A stretch of 64,000 bases of DNA from Gordionus sp. m RMFG-2023 (GCF_954871325.1 NC_088775.1:43129561-43193560), one strand, 5' to 3'; counted from the first letter of the stretch, positions 52,401 through 60,030 are shown. Numbers and translations are program-made. The notes: a model not told the origin generated them from the letters alone.

Positions 52401-55400
52401 AATAGGTTTTTTAACGTATATGATAAAAATGTCCTTCATAATCTTAAACTGATATCTATAGATTTAAATGGGGGAAAAAATATCTAATGAATATTTATAT
52501 AATTCTTATATGTAAAAGTCTTAATATTTTATATATATGATATTTAATATATAACTTTTAATTTTATATATATATACATATATTTTTTTTTTATTATATT
52601 CGTCCTAATATTTTTTAATATATATTTATTTAAATTATATGATCATATGAAATAAAATAAATTTTGCATTCAAATATTTTTATTTTGAATATAAAAAAGC
52701 GCTAACCTATAAATGAATATGAAATAAAATAAGATGCTGTCAAGAAAACACTTAATAATCAACTATAGTATCTTATAATTTAATATTACCACAATTTCAT
52801 CCTTATATCAATATAAAGACATTTCAGATAAATACAAAATATGTTTAAATACACAACATGTTCTGTTTGTTCTAAAAACATTTCTGTTACCAAAAATGGG
52901 AAAATAGAGACCCATGGCCCCCGGAAAAATAGATGTCCTCTCTCAGGTGTCTCACTACCAATAGCCCAAATAGACCTCCCTTCATACAAGCTACCCTGCT
53001 TTAAATAATGATATTAAACTTGTTTTGATGCACCCTCCCAACCTCTGGAATGCTCTACCAATAATTCTCCAATCCCAGTATGGATAAATGATCATTTATA
53101 TAACACACTACCCTTGACGATATCTAGGATTCCTCGAGGAGTTAGAACACTCACAGCCAATAAATTAATATGACTATTCAATCCCTCAATAATAATATCA
53201 CCAATGCTGACAACTGGAAAAACTCTTTGACTTTTGTTTTACCCACTTGAAGGCTCCATCAACAAAATTGAACTTAACAAAGCAAATTAAGTTTCAATTA
53301 AACAACCAAATCCCTAACAGCAATGCCTCTTGCTCTTCAAGACCTAACTATAATCATAACATCCCAAATTTAAAGGCTAAACTTATCAGCTGTAAAATTA
53401 ACGCATGTAATATTAAAGCAGCTTTAAATTAAGCAGTGTCCGAAGACACCATATCCCCTGAAAATTTGGACATTATACTCTTATTACAATCTATACATTC
53501 CCAAGATTTTAATGAATTACCACCACCACCTCTATCCATTCCTACTCCTCCTTTAACTGTCTAGAAGTTACTAAGGCAATAGTCTCTTTCAGAAAAGACT
53601 CCTCAGGAGGACTTGACGGTTTTAGAGCTATATACCTTCAGGACCTTACCAAATCAACAATCACCAACATTGAACTTATACACAACATAACAACTCTACC
53701 TAATCATATTTTAAACGACAACATACCTTCTACAGTACAACCTCTTATTCACGGTGCACGCTTAATAGCCTTAAACAAAAAAGATGGCGGCATATGCCAA
53801 ATCGCCGTCAACTCTATTTTCCGTCGAATTATATCTAAAATTATTTGTACCCACATTAAAAGCAAGCTCACCGAGCGATTAGTTCCCCATCAGCTTGGCT
53901 TCAACATACCTTCCGGTTGTAAAGCAGCCTCCCACGCCACACGTATCAAACTTCACTCCACTAAAAACTGCATACTAAAAGTGGATTTTAAAAACGCCTT
54001 TAACTCTTTTAAACGAGAACACTTTCTCCCTATTTTCTGCGACGCTTTTCCAGAATATTCTCCATATCTTTTGCCTCTTATAACAATTCATCCTACCTTA
54101 AATTCAACAATACAATAATTGAATCAAGGCAAGGCATTCAAGAGGGTGATTCCCTTGGACCCGCCCTTTTTTGCCTAGGTATCCAGTCGATCATTGAATC
54201 GATAAATCGTGAGACAAGTTTGACCCTCAATGTTTGGTATTTGGATTATAGAACCCTTGCTGGTCCATATGATGAACTCCTAAAAAATAGCGCCTATAAT
54301 AAATAATCTAACCAATATTACAGGGTTGTCTCTTAATAACAACAAATGCGAATTTTATTCACCAGATGAAACCTTTATCATTCCTCATAACTTCACACCC
54401 ATTAACCTATCCGGATTCACACATCTTGGATCTCCAATAGGCGACAATAAAGCAATCGAATATTTCAAAACAAAATTTCTCAGTAATTTCCACCTTTTAC
54501 ATAAAATCCTTCAAATCCTTCCTTCCCAACAAGCTTTCTTCCTTCTCAAAAACTTTCTCTTTATACCAAAAATCCAACACGCCTTCCGCTCTGCCCCACT
54601 TTTCTTATACCCGGAAATTCTCACCCAAATAGAATCAACAATCAAAGACTCTTTAGAAGGCATCCTTAATATAAAATTCAGCCCTAAATCTTGGATGCAG
54701 GCCTCCTTACCCTCGAAATTTGGGGGCCTTGGCTTAAGATCACCCGCATCACTCAGCCTTGCTGCCTTTTTAGCCTCAGAATCAAGCTCCTGCTTAATTA
54801 TTCTATCACTTAACAATAACCCCACAGACCCCACCTTCCCCACGCCCTAGCAATCTGGAAAGAGAATTCCTTCTCCGCTCCAATCCCCACATCACGAAAG
54901 CAACATGACTGGGATCTTCCCTTAATACGCCACTCCGTTGAATATCTAATATCGAGTGCTGCTTCTAAGGGATCCCCATCAATCCTTTCATATGTATTAT
55001 CTCCCATTACAGTTGATGAATCCTTAACAGTTGATCATCTCTCTCTCCCACAACTGCAAGTTCCACAACTTTTGCCTTCCCTATTGGGCTATGAATGGTT
55101 AGAAGCTTTGCCCAGCTCAAACTTAGGACTTCTCTTAACAAACAAAGAATTACGCATAGCAATAGGTCTCCGTCTTGGTTGTAAAATACTGGCCAACTCC
55201 ACATGTACATTATGTTCCCAACCCGTTAATTGTTTTGGACATCATCCTCTTCATTGTCGATTCTCTAAAGGTAGACATTCTCGACACAGTGCAGTTAACG
55301 GCACCATTCTCCGTGCTTTACGCTCAGCTCAAATTCCAGCAACCCTCGAACCCTGTGGCCTCTCAACCGAGAATAATATACGTCCAGATGGGCTGACATT

Positions 55401-58234
55401 AATACCATGGAGTAATGGAATTCCATTAGCATGGGACTATACCTGCATCGACCGATTTGCTCCCTCCTTTAATAAGAACTCATTCATGCGAGCTGAAAAC
55501 TCTAAAATTAATAAATACACTTCCTTAACCAATTGCAATCTCATACTAATCGTATCCGACACAACCAGTTTTTTTGGCAATCATGCCCTAACCTTCTTCA
55601 AATCCCTTGGTAAAAAAATCCGCGCCATCACTGGTGACCCACAGGAAGGCTTCTATCTCAGACAGCGCTTATCTATTGATATATGCAGATCTAACTGCAT
55701 TGCCATCCACGGCTCTCTTTCTTGACCTCCTCCCACCCAACATACAATTTACATACTAATTATTTTTTTTTATTATACAGTTTTTTATATAGATTTTAAT
55801 TTACAAATAGTTTACATAATATTTTTAATATATATTTTTAAATTACGTATATATGTTTTACTTTTAACGTTCAATGTATTATTTTAAAATTAATTTTTAA
55901 ATGAATAGTGTTATTAGCTAAAAAAAAAAAAAAGAAAAAAAAAGCGTTCAAATATATAAAAATGCATCTTAAATTTAGAAACAGATATAGATATCTCTAA
56001 AGTAATATCTTGATATAGATCGATATATAATAGAATCAATTAAGGCAATTGATAATAGGATTAATTGTATCAAATATATTTGCTAATTGTGTATGATGAC
56101 TAATTGATTTTTAAAAGGTATATATACTGAAGAAGTTAATTAAAACGATACATAATAAAATAATTCATTGTTTTCATGATAATCCTTTTTATAAAAGTGT
56201 ATCTAGATATAGATACCACATTTTTATACCTAGATACAGTATCTTTAACAACACTGATAATTAATAAATATAATTGAGATCATATTGGAATCAGAGTTGC
56301 TAAGTTGAGTTTATATTTTCAACTGAAAAATAAAAAATTTATGAGAATCTATTAATACCTTTTAAATTAAGCTGATTTCCTATTTCTCTCCATATTTTTT
56401 CTTTTCAATAGTATTTTTACAATTCATATCACTTTTATAATAAAGATTTTTGTCAGCCATTTGCATTCACTACGAAAATCTAATCGATTTATGTTTTATT
56501 TTTTATGCTATGTCAAAAATTGGATCTGTAAAATAACTTAAATCTTACTATGATTGCATCTGATTAAATATAACATATTTTATATTTTTTACATCGTATT
56601 CATATGCAATCGCGTTCCCCTATGAATGTAGCCTTACTTTGGAGGTTAGTAAAGAATAAAATGACTGATTTTGCAAAGTAGAATAAAGTAATAATGAATA
56701 AAAAAGGGAATCATGGCTGAAAGCCGGACCTTTGCTGGCATTGCTAAATTTTGACCTGGTAACCATGTATATGATAGATAGGCTACTGCAATGAATGTAT
56801 TATTTACATTTGTATTCATACAGAAAAAACTAAAAAATTTAAATATTAGAACATGATTAATAATAATATCTCATATAAGTAAAAAAAATTATAAGTGATC
56901 TGCATCGGGCCTAATTTTTCAAGCCCGGCCTGGCCCAAAATTTTTTTTAAAAGGCCCGGCCCGAATTTATTTAAATATAGAAATTAATTTTTATAATTAC
57001 TCAAAATAAAAGACATATGTTATATGAAGTTTACTTTCAATAAATATAATCAAAAAAATTAATTTTTATAATTACTCAAAATAAAAGGCATATGTTATAT
57101 GAAGTTTAGTTTCAATAAATATAATCAAAAATTTTTATTTTACATAAAAAATTCAATATAAAATTGATAAATTTAGATATATTTTAAAAAATTTCCACGA
57201 TCTGACCCGACCCGGCTCGGCCCAAATTTTTTTTTAAAATATTAAGCCTGGCCCGGCCCGAATCCGATTATTTTAAATAGAATTATGCCCGAGCCCGGAC
57301 CGAAGCCCGTTCGGCCGGGCCTAACTCTGCAGATCTCTAATTTAAATACTATTTTCTTATTAGTTTTAATATTTTTTATAGTATGATTCTTAGTAGGTAA
57401 TTGAATAAATGTTAATTTTTATTTTGTTGAAAACCAACTAGTTAGGCGTAAGAATAATGGTCATAATTTAAGTTTTTATTCATATAATTTATATTAGTGA
57501 TTAAGTTAATTAATTGGTATTTTTAAATTAAAAAATGATTTAAAAAATGTTTCATAATAAACAAGACAAGGATCAAAAAATAATTTAATCTAAGAGAAGC
57601 TGAGTCCTTAAAATAAAAGATCAGCAGTATCGGAATCATCAGAAAAATTTTGAGTGTAAATCTAATAAATATATATACCGAATTAACAATATAATTTAGA
57701 AAGGCAATGGGTAAAATAATTATTATGGAAGATGGTAATTGATGACTGATTGTTCTTAATCGTATTACTAATATAGACAATTGATGGTATTCAAAATTGA
57801 GAGATTTTTTAATTAAAAAATTGTTTAATGTACAGTGCTAGTGACAATGTATCCTAAACTAATGTAAAACAAGTTCTATTGATAGTGCAAATAAAAGCCC
57901 GCCTAAACAGGCGCCGAAGTCTCTTTTATTAGCCCATGTCAATTTAAATCTTATTCGTTGTTTAAAATATTACAAAAAAATAACTTTCAAATTTAAAAAA
58001 ATTCGCCAAAATGGTAAAAGATTGAATAAAGTTAAAATGCTAAAAATATAAATTCTTAATTGACTCTTTTCAAACCTCTTCAAATGTCATTTTATTCAAA
58101 TCGCCAATTTTGACTGAACCATCATAACTGCACGAATAGATGCGATCCGGGTGGGAGGGTGGAAAAGACAAGCAACATATGGGACTGGAATGGGGATGAA
58201 ACACCAGAATCTGCTCTTCTTCTTCCTTGACTCC
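31278..58234 (-). CDS. WDR76: WDR76/CMR1-type WD40 protein, 5' partial, six exons
   Basis: A chromatin-associated WD40 beta-propeller of the DDB2/WDR76 group, which in yeast (CMR1) and animals is linked to DNA-damage and replication-stress responses. Exons 58234-58076, 33869-33739, 32313-32242, 32025-31780, 31621-31519 and 31424-31278 join with compatible phases (0, 2, 2, 2, 0) into 285 codons and a TAA, with GT-AG at every border. Diagnostic blocks in order: FHPHSSPICC, SCSYDGSVKIGDL, FEE|VY, FDFLTPNGDAF, MHPLNANFFLTSSSD, SIWDLRYM, HPKGIHSAYFSPQTG, HNNHVGRWL, WHPHVENFFAIGSMEHPR, MLAGGNSSGK. The last three are hallmarks of WDR76 rather than DDB2. The N-terminal region and first blade(s) are missing. 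They may lie beyond 58234, where transposons have landed, or outside the window. Identity rests on recalled family motifs, not a search. The exact C-terminal donor at 31780 was chosen because it restores an I-K-H-N-N-H junction. Confidence 0.85.
31519..31621 (-). CDS. WDR76: WDR76-like exon E (103 nt)
   Basis: Acceptor TTTTTTAG|A, donor AGACAA|gtaata. Encodes HNNHVGRWLTNFKATWHP and FAIGSMEHPRQ, the most diagnostic part of the family. Confidence 0.92.
31780..32025 (-). CDS. WDR76: WDR76-like exon D (246 nt)
   Basis: Acceptor TTACAAAG|T, donor ATCAA|gttgaa. Encodes ASIWDLRYM, a Ser/Glu linker, HPKGIHSAYFSPQTG and LTVCIDDSLRVFNTDL. A second in-phase donor, 15 nt earlier (CCTCT|gttaac, boundary 31795), is possible; the later one fits the family better. 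Confidence 0.88.
32242..32313 (-). CDS. WDR76: WDR76-like exon C (72 nt)
   Basis: Acceptor GATTGCAG|T, donor GACAC|gtaata. Encodes RRSLRTLQMHPLNANFFLTS and SSD. One nucleotide completes the previous codon and two begin the next (AC+T gives Thr). Confidence 0.87.
32580..33195. mobile_element. Decayed GGGCCGGGC-family element in the 1.4-kb intron
   Basis: Inward-facing GC-rich words (AACCCGGCC, CGGGCCGGGC at left; GGGCCGG, GCAGGCCTA at right) match the outer hAT family at 41269. Ends and target duplication are too decayed to fix. Confidence 0.5.
33739..33869 (-). CDS. WDR76: WDR76-like exon B (43 codons + 2 nt)
   Basis: Acceptor TTTTAAAAG|GTT, donor AAGGA|gtaacg. Starts VYSTP, completing the FEEVY motif with exon A, then FDFLTPNGDAFLVA and NGTVVLVDHR, a blade typical of the family. 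Confidence 0.88.
33999..34162. mobile_element. MITE of the GGCTCGAT family
   Basis: Ends AATGTTGTTAAACGG and inverted TTAGTGTTGTTAAACGG. Possible target duplication TCGAACTT/TCGAACCA (6 of 8). Related to 39719-39910 and 11461-11595. Confidence 0.65.
34351..35643. repeat. 1.3-kb palindrome with 21-bp tandem repeats at its tips
   Basis: Left arm 34351-35019, loop of about 34 bp, right arm 35054-35643. Each arm has 13 to 16 copies of a 21-bp unit (CAAACAAAAAAGGAAAAGTGT type) at the outer end and about 270 bp of unique sequence inside, still nearly identical between arms. The lysine/glycine-rich frames it yields are repeat artefacts. The core (ATTATTAATGATTAATATAA and AATATATATCGTAATTG) resembles 9100-9165 at the end of a Tc1/mariner-like relic, so it may be a foldback derivative of that family. 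Confidence 0.92.
35716..35945 (-). pseudogene. RLE retrotransposon C-terminal fragment
   Basis: About 70 codons match the tail of the element at 52850-55735: IVSDTPDSF and VLKLFKIVGK, then RDPKEGYYLWHRISIEICRS against GDPQEGFYLRQRLSIDICRS. A frameshift lies near 35905. It is 5'-truncated, as is common for non-LTR elements. Confidence 0.82.
36270..36662. mobile_element. Decayed hAT MITE, CCGCCC-rich
   Basis: Ends TAGAGATCTATCCG and inverted TAGAGGTGTGCATTGGGC. Target duplication ATTTAAAG/ATTCAAGG (6 of 8). Subterminal CCCGCC and inverted GCGGG words face each other. Confidence 0.6.
36663..38265. other. AT-rich intronic spacer
   Basis: No gene. 37785-37910 is a less AT-rich patch with GACGATTCGATA repeated at 37789 and 37831. 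Confidence 0.4.
38266..38530. repeat. Imperfect ~60-bp tandem repeats
   Basis: About four units of TTGGAT(A/G)(A/G)(T/C)(A/G)GCAAAATAATA followed by GTTTTTATTGAAAAA. Confidence 0.75.
38680..39005 (+). pseudogene. Probable LTR-retrotransposon gag relic
   Basis: In the frame starting near 38697 one reads RAKEEASR, then KTIARDQIKREEQVSRRPYV and a CCHC-knuckle-like segment CWGCRA...HYIRVC with two stops between. GC content and codon spacing stand out from the surrounding AT-rich DNA. The knuckle supports a Ty3-type gag, but the match is short. The integrase relic at 50500-51530 could be from the same family. Confidence 0.4.
39530..39605. repeat. G-run segment related to 4085-4190
   Basis: Shared order: G run, (A/G)CATTTTG(T/C)CTA, AAGGGGG(T/G)TAGG. 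Likely a decayed transposon terminus. Confidence 0.55.
39719..39910. mobile_element. MITE of the GGCTCGAT family
   Basis: Inverted ends TGTGTTGTTAAATGGCTCGA and TAGTGTTGTTAATCGGCTCG. No target duplication visible. Confidence 0.65.
40184..40350. repeat. Tandem duplication, 83-bp unit
   Basis: Two nearly identical copies starting GCCGGAATCTGATTTTTTCC and ending TGCCTAATTCTTGTAT. They differ at two or three positions, so the duplication is recent. Confidence 0.92.
40351..41260. other. AT-rich intronic spacer with short repeats
   Basis: 40570-40790 carries three copies of ATTCATTAAATCGAAATATA-type units. No gene recognised. Confidence 0.45.
41819..43439. mobile_element. hAT transposon 3 (innermost), 1.62 kb
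   Basis: Perfect target duplication TTAAAAAT (41811-41818 and 43440-43447). Ends CAGGGATGTGAACCC and inverted CAGGGATGTGAACCC. Subterminal ACCCGGACCC/CTGAACCC words occur at both ends. Solo 3' ends of the same family are at 30330-30486 and 50215-50366. Confidence 0.95.
42358..43252 (+). pseudogene. hAT transposase of the innermost element
   Basis: 42358-42777 is an open 139-codon stretch with the hAT core signature LDCTTRWSSICMMLERLL and later LIYLDSRYQ. A frameshift at about 42775 leads to DHLEDLW and an Asp-rich loop. After a stop near 42927 come IEKFSEVKRINRDANILKFW and LYTLSRIVMAVPATQ. A short intron (gtacaata ... tattttag, 43090-43130) then joins Gln to VSVERGFSSLK, the dimerisation-domain hallmark, followed by a stop, then LRGNLKDDILKDIMIVRLN. 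The N-terminal BED finger is missing. Three lesions make it non-functional, but this is the best-preserved hAT in the window. Confidence 0.88.
43860..44848 (+). pseudogene. hAT (TTF/ZMYM-type) transposase of the middle element
   Basis: Fragments in several frames: 43898-44080 reads WLTRCKFSNSLYCWSCLLF, a TTF-type zinc-finger segment, then FSDMNNFSKAVKWQ. 44270-44395 reads FRNSAVFIGLSSNIQND, matching the block before the catalytic core. 44624-44848 is the C-terminal dimerisation domain with ASTTACAERSFSSLKRIKSY and SNLSLISIEKKLL. The central catalytic region is deleted. Family identity is clear from order and motifs. Confidence 0.85.
45003..45190. repeat. Tandem duplication, ~107-bp unit
   Basis: Two copies of ATTAATATATTTTTTTATAA ... 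CAATCAAATAAAGGAATATC inside hAT 1, upstream of its coding remnant. Confidence 0.85.
45242..45781 (+). pseudogene. hAT transposase C-terminal part of the outer element
   Basis: An open 179-codon frame. Residues 25-45 (ISLFLCPKFKQL) match the block ahead of the insertion domain. Residues 118-179 form a complete dimerisation domain: LLEWWAAHQSKFPILAKLAK, then LAIPASSASCERNFSTTGRI and LQPEKVDMLLFLHDNL, ending in a natural stop. It lacks the N-terminal two thirds; the element is internally deleted, not just interrupted, because only 250 bp lie between its left end and the nested insert. The intact C-terminal frame suggests late loss of coding capacity. Confidence 0.9.
46700..47560 (+). pseudogene. 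Tc1/mariner-IS630-like transposase relic
   Basis: The reading is shifted several times. 47125-47170 gives the first catalytic Asp region, KLYFLDETGINLH. 47230-47310 gives GKNVSILCTIGIGGVIHYK-like pieces in two frames. 47306-47560 is open and gives VMDNASIHRSHL with the second Asp, then YLPSYSPQLNPVENFFGVLK with the final acidic residue. Upstream, 46800-46900 has the RRGRKKK-like linker with stops. Better preserved at the C-terminal end than the copy at 8400-9165. It lies just right of the outer hAT. Confidence 0.85.
47600..47885. repeat. Dispersed repeat, second copy of 14245-14440
   Basis: Same word order: AGTGTTGTT, GAGCACAGACCCGTGGTT, AGCCCTGCAAGCAA, AATCGGGTCGACC. Ends TAGTGTTGTT and inverted TAAGCCCTAGG are only loosely alike. 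Confidence 0.55.
47886..48300. other. AT-rich intronic spacer
   Basis: 48110-48160 has AGATCTTGCTGAAATCTTTG and TTGTACAACTCT, an end-like fragment of the MITE family at 19760. Confidence 0.4.
48309..49233. mobile_element. Internally deleted hAT, GGAGC/GCTCC family, 925 bp
   Basis: Target duplication TAATAATT/TAATAATG (7 of 8; 48301-48308 and 49234-49241). Ends CAGAGTTGTTAAGGAGCG and inverted CAGAGTTGTTAACGCTCC. Subterminal DNA is packed with GGAGCGGCGCTCC and GGGAGCTAGCTCC palindromes. Unlike the other CAGAGTTGT elements here it still has transposase coding remnants. Confidence 0.9.
48701..49023 (+). pseudogene. hAT transposase ends fused by internal deletion
   Basis: 48701-48820 starts with ATG and reads EIIDEEIEFPF, then KKYFKLLKDVDPNDQTNLY before a stop, like the region just ahead of a BED-type finger. 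48880-49023 is the dimerisation tail: KYNTPLPSSAPVECLFIIAK, RRGCLLDFNLEYLLLLKANK, then a natural TAA. The catalytic middle is absent. The tail matches the hAT C-terminal hallmark (PSSAPVER.FS..K..L...R..L), with Cys in place of the usual Arg. Confidence 0.82.
49240..50214. other. AT-rich intronic spacer
   Basis: Nothing recognised apart from a GC-richer patch at 49890-49950. Confidence 0.4.
50215..50366. mobile_element. 3' end of the hAT 3 family
   Basis: Colinear with 43275-43439: AAGTATAAAAAATTAATAAATG, TTTATGTTCTCTAAACCC and the terminal GAAGGGTTAACATGCCTG. Confidence 0.65.
50500..51530 (+). pseudogene. Ty3-type LTR-retrotransposon integrase relic
   Basis: Pieces appear in order across all three frames. 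50540-50600: CQTTQP after a Cys-x-x-Cys, the tail of the HHCC zinc finger. 50655-50910: HIDFEGLIDSF (first Asp), GVVFDNGAQF (second Asp, reading VVFDNGAQF for the usual V-x-D-N-G-x-Q-F) and a PKSNGQ piece near the Glu. 51005-51210: SVHSAIERSPGKLMLGK, then EEYHDRNLKQQEFPTGQLVW, typical of the integrase C-terminal part. 51290-51420 may be the GPXY-like end. No LTR, protease or reverse transcriptase was seen beside it. Many stops; non-functional. Confidence 0.8.
51531..51934. other. AT-rich intronic spacer
   Basis: Nothing recognised. Confidence 0.4.
52850..55735 (+). pseudogene. Non-LTR retrotransposon with RLE-type C terminus
   Basis: Much richer in G+C than its surroundings. 52852-53000: zinc-finger-like C-x-x-C segment (CSVCSKNISVTKNG, then ETHGPRKNRCP). 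53560-54010: reverse transcriptase with FRKDSSGGLDGF, ICQIAVNSIFRRIISKI, PHQLGFNIPSG and catalytic motif A LKVDFKNAFNSF; the YxDD region near 54240 is shifted and reads YLDY. 54326-54850: thumb, with ILPSQQAFFLLKN and FGGLGLRSP. After a frameshift near 54842 the frame runs to 55725: CTLCSQPV...GHHPLHC (CCHC), then RPDGLTLIPW and WDYTCIDRFAPS, a PD-(D/E)xK-type nuclease, ending QRLSIDICRS. Order zinc finger, RT, CCHC, PD-D matches RLE-bearing elements (R2-like group, inferred). Stops and at least two frameshifts disable it. Confidence 0.85.
55736..55960. other. 3' tail of the retrotransposon insertion
   Basis: AT-rich, ending in an A-rich stretch near 55920-55945 that could mark the 3' end of the insert. 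No target duplication established. Confidence 0.4.
56265..56890. other. AT-rich intronic spacer
   Basis: Nothing recognised. Confidence 0.4.
56892..57339. mobile_element. 448-bp hAT MITE of the GGGCCGGGC family
   Basis: Ends TAAGTGATCTGCATCGGGCC and inverted TAGAGATCTGCAGAG. The interior is the reverse complement of 28388-28730 plus a 74-bp tandem duplication (ATTAATTTTTATAATTACTC unit). No convincing target duplication. Confidence 0.78.
57340..58075. other. Intronic spacer next to exon A
   Basis: AT-rich. An 85-codon hydrophobic minus-strand frame at 57523-57780 shows no family features and is probably chance. Confidence 0.4.
58076..58234 (-). CDS. WDR76: WDR76-like exon A (53 codons)
   Basis: Phase 0 at both ends: acceptor TTACAAAG|GGA, donor GAG|gtttga. 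Encodes an acidic lead (VKEEEEQ), then a full WD blade with FHPHSSPICCLSF and SCSYDGSVKIGDL, ending FEE. This is the most upstream exon seen. It lies 24 kb from the next one. Confidence 0.85.
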
Positions 58235-58695
58235 CTTTGTAATTTTTAGATCATTTTAAATATAATTTATTGTATAATTAAATTTGTTATTTATATTAAT
58301 CCGAATCGTATTACATATATTACTCATCCAAATGGTATAATTATTTAATATTCTTATTCATTAGTTGAATAATTCTATTAACTAAGAAATACTAAAAACA
58401 TTATAATATTTATTAGAGCCTTGCAAGACCCTGTTCAAGTTTATTGGGCTGAGGTCAAATAGACATCCCCTTTAGACCCAATAACATTGATTAAATTTAT
58501 TAAGATATTTATACATTTAAATTTATTTAATGCTCGTGGGGTTTCTCAGATGCCTGCATAGACCGGATTGGCCCCACGACTGAGAAAAAAAATTTAAAAA
58601 TAAGGTACAGGCTGGGCCAGGCTTCGATTTCAATTTTAAAGATTTGTCTCTATCACGGGATAAATATATTACTGAAATTACCTCTTGTGGGGTAA
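58235..58695. other. Region upstream of exon A
   Basis: A good minus-strand polypyrimidine-AG acceptor (TTTTTTTTCTCAG) at about 58586 is followed by WGQSGLC, reminiscent of the W-G-x-x-G-L-x-D of WDR76, but no donor in that frame precedes the stop, so it is not called an exon. Confidence 0.3.
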
Positions 58696-58699
58696 GGTT

Positions 58700-59065
58700 A
58701 ATATACAGTTTAAATAAAACTACAAATGCATAGGTAAACTGCAAATTCTGGGGGTAAAAATAAATTACTCATTAAAATTCCATTAACAGTTCCCAAATTA
58801 TCAAAACTCGTAGCACCGCAAACATGAAGTTGTGATAATCGAAGGAAGAATCGTTTGCAAAAATTAAGGTGAGCAGAATTTATTCTCGAAATGACGGTAT
58901 TTTGTCTTTCTCGGTTTCCAATGGTAATATGTCGATACATAATGATAAGAAATTTCCATATAAAGATATTGCCTTGCATTTAAATCTGTATAATTTAATT
59001 CAAACCATGCCATTAACCGATCTCACTAAAGGCATGGATGGGCAAATTTTAAAAAAAGGTATTTA
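58700..59065 (-). pseudogene. Helitron Rep/helicase fragment, downstream part
   Basis: Two minus-strand frames carry consecutive pieces. 58985-58900: ARQYLYMEISYHYV followed by HWKPRKTK, like the LY.E.P..F.W....W..R block. 58900-58740: RINSAHL, then CKRFFLRLSQLHVCGATSFD and LGTVNGILM, matching the E-R-(F/Y)-Y-L-R-L-L-L...V-R-G-x-(T/S)-S-F-x-D-L-R-T-V-(N/D)-G block that follows in Helitron proteins. The upstream part of the same protein is at 63590-64000, on the other side of an inserted transposon. No HUH motif lies in the part seen. Confidence 0.78.
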
Positions 59066-59378
59066 GATACAGATATAAATACTCTTAAAATATTAGTATT
59101 TAAGATAGAGACAAAGATACTTTTTTAACAAGCTTAATAAGAAGTTCAAATACCTGATAAAAATATTTAAAATACTTCAAAAAGATAAAAAATTGGCATA
59201 ATGTGTGACACCTTATATTTTTGAATATGGGTAATTTCATACCAAATCGATAACTTTCCAGCCTGATCTCATAATTTCGATAAAATTTTGCATACTGAGA
59301 GAATATCATTAGAAAGCATCGAATCCAAAATTTTAGCCTCCTAGTACTCATAGTTTCTGAGATATCAATGGTCAAAAG

Positions 59379-60030
59379 TAGGGCTGTGCCGATCCACATA
59401 TTTTTCACCGATTCGATATTTCAATATTGGTTCAAACCCGATCCGATATTTATATTTATTTTTCAACACCACCCTTTGAACCAAATGTAATTAAGAAATC
59501 AATTTTTTATTCAAAAAATCGAATTATGCACTTAATTTAATTTTTTTATTCTACAATAATTAAAAAAAGTTTATGGATATTAGTAGTATTAAATGAATTT
59601 TATATTATTCCTCCCCGTGAAATTAATAGTTCCGCAGATAACGCATTTTACAAAATTACCTTTGTATTTTGGAAAATATTTCCATAATTCAGATACCATA
59701 TTTAAAAAAATTCTTTTATTTAAAGTATAAATAATAAAATTGGCGTTATTATTTTAAAAGATTTAAAATAAATAAAACTTTGGGTGTTCCTTTTCCTTTC
59801 TATTTTTTATAAAAAAAACTTTTAAAATACTATGAATCTATTTTAAAAAATAAATAAAATTTAAGGGGTGTTGTGTATTTGCATTGTTAAAAAAAAAATT
59901 ATTTAGAAAATATTATTAATGTAAAATATATATACATAAAATAACAAAAAGAAAAGTAAAAAGATCGGATCGAATCGGGGTTTTTTACAGGTATCGGGCC
60001 GATCCGATATTTAATATAGGCACAGTCCTA
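59379..60030. mobile_element. 652-bp hAT MITE, CCGATCCGATATT family
   Basis: Perfect target duplication GTCAAAAG (59371-59378 and 60031-60038). Ends TAGGGCTGTGCCGATCC and inverted TAGGACTGTGCC. Subterminal (C/T)CGATCCGATATTT words face each other. It interrupts the left inverted repeat of the surrounding transposon; the right arm shows the uninterrupted sequence. Confidence 0.94.

Larger units (their letters stand above)
51943..56256. mobile_element. TATCTAGATAC-family hAT MITE split by a retrotransposon
   Basis: Left end CAGAGTTATTGAAAG and inverted right end CAGTGTTGTTAAAG are flanked by ATAATTAG (51935-51942) and ATAATTAA (56257-56264), 7 of 8. Both ends carry the GATA(C/T)A-rich subterminal words of the MITE at 15834-16513. 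About 2.9 kb of the interior is the RLE retrotransposon at 52850-55735. Confidence 0.78.
33870..58075 (-). other. WDR76: 24.2-kb intron of the WDR76-like gene
   Basis: Runs from donor GAG|gtttga at 58075 to acceptor TTTTAAAAG at 33870. The other introns seen are 94, 158, 216 and 1425 bp. It holds at least nine identifiable transposon insertions and a 1.3-kb palindrome, listed separately. Confidence 0.75.

Noticed and set aside
54511-54843. 110-codon minus-strand frame opposite the retroelement
   Set aside because: Exact shadow of the plus-strand thumb region, which has clear homology.
58869-59066. Plus-strand 65-codon frame with SNGNMSIHND resembling a WD repeat
   Set aside because: The opposite strand carries a longer, ordered series of Helitron blocks over the same bases.
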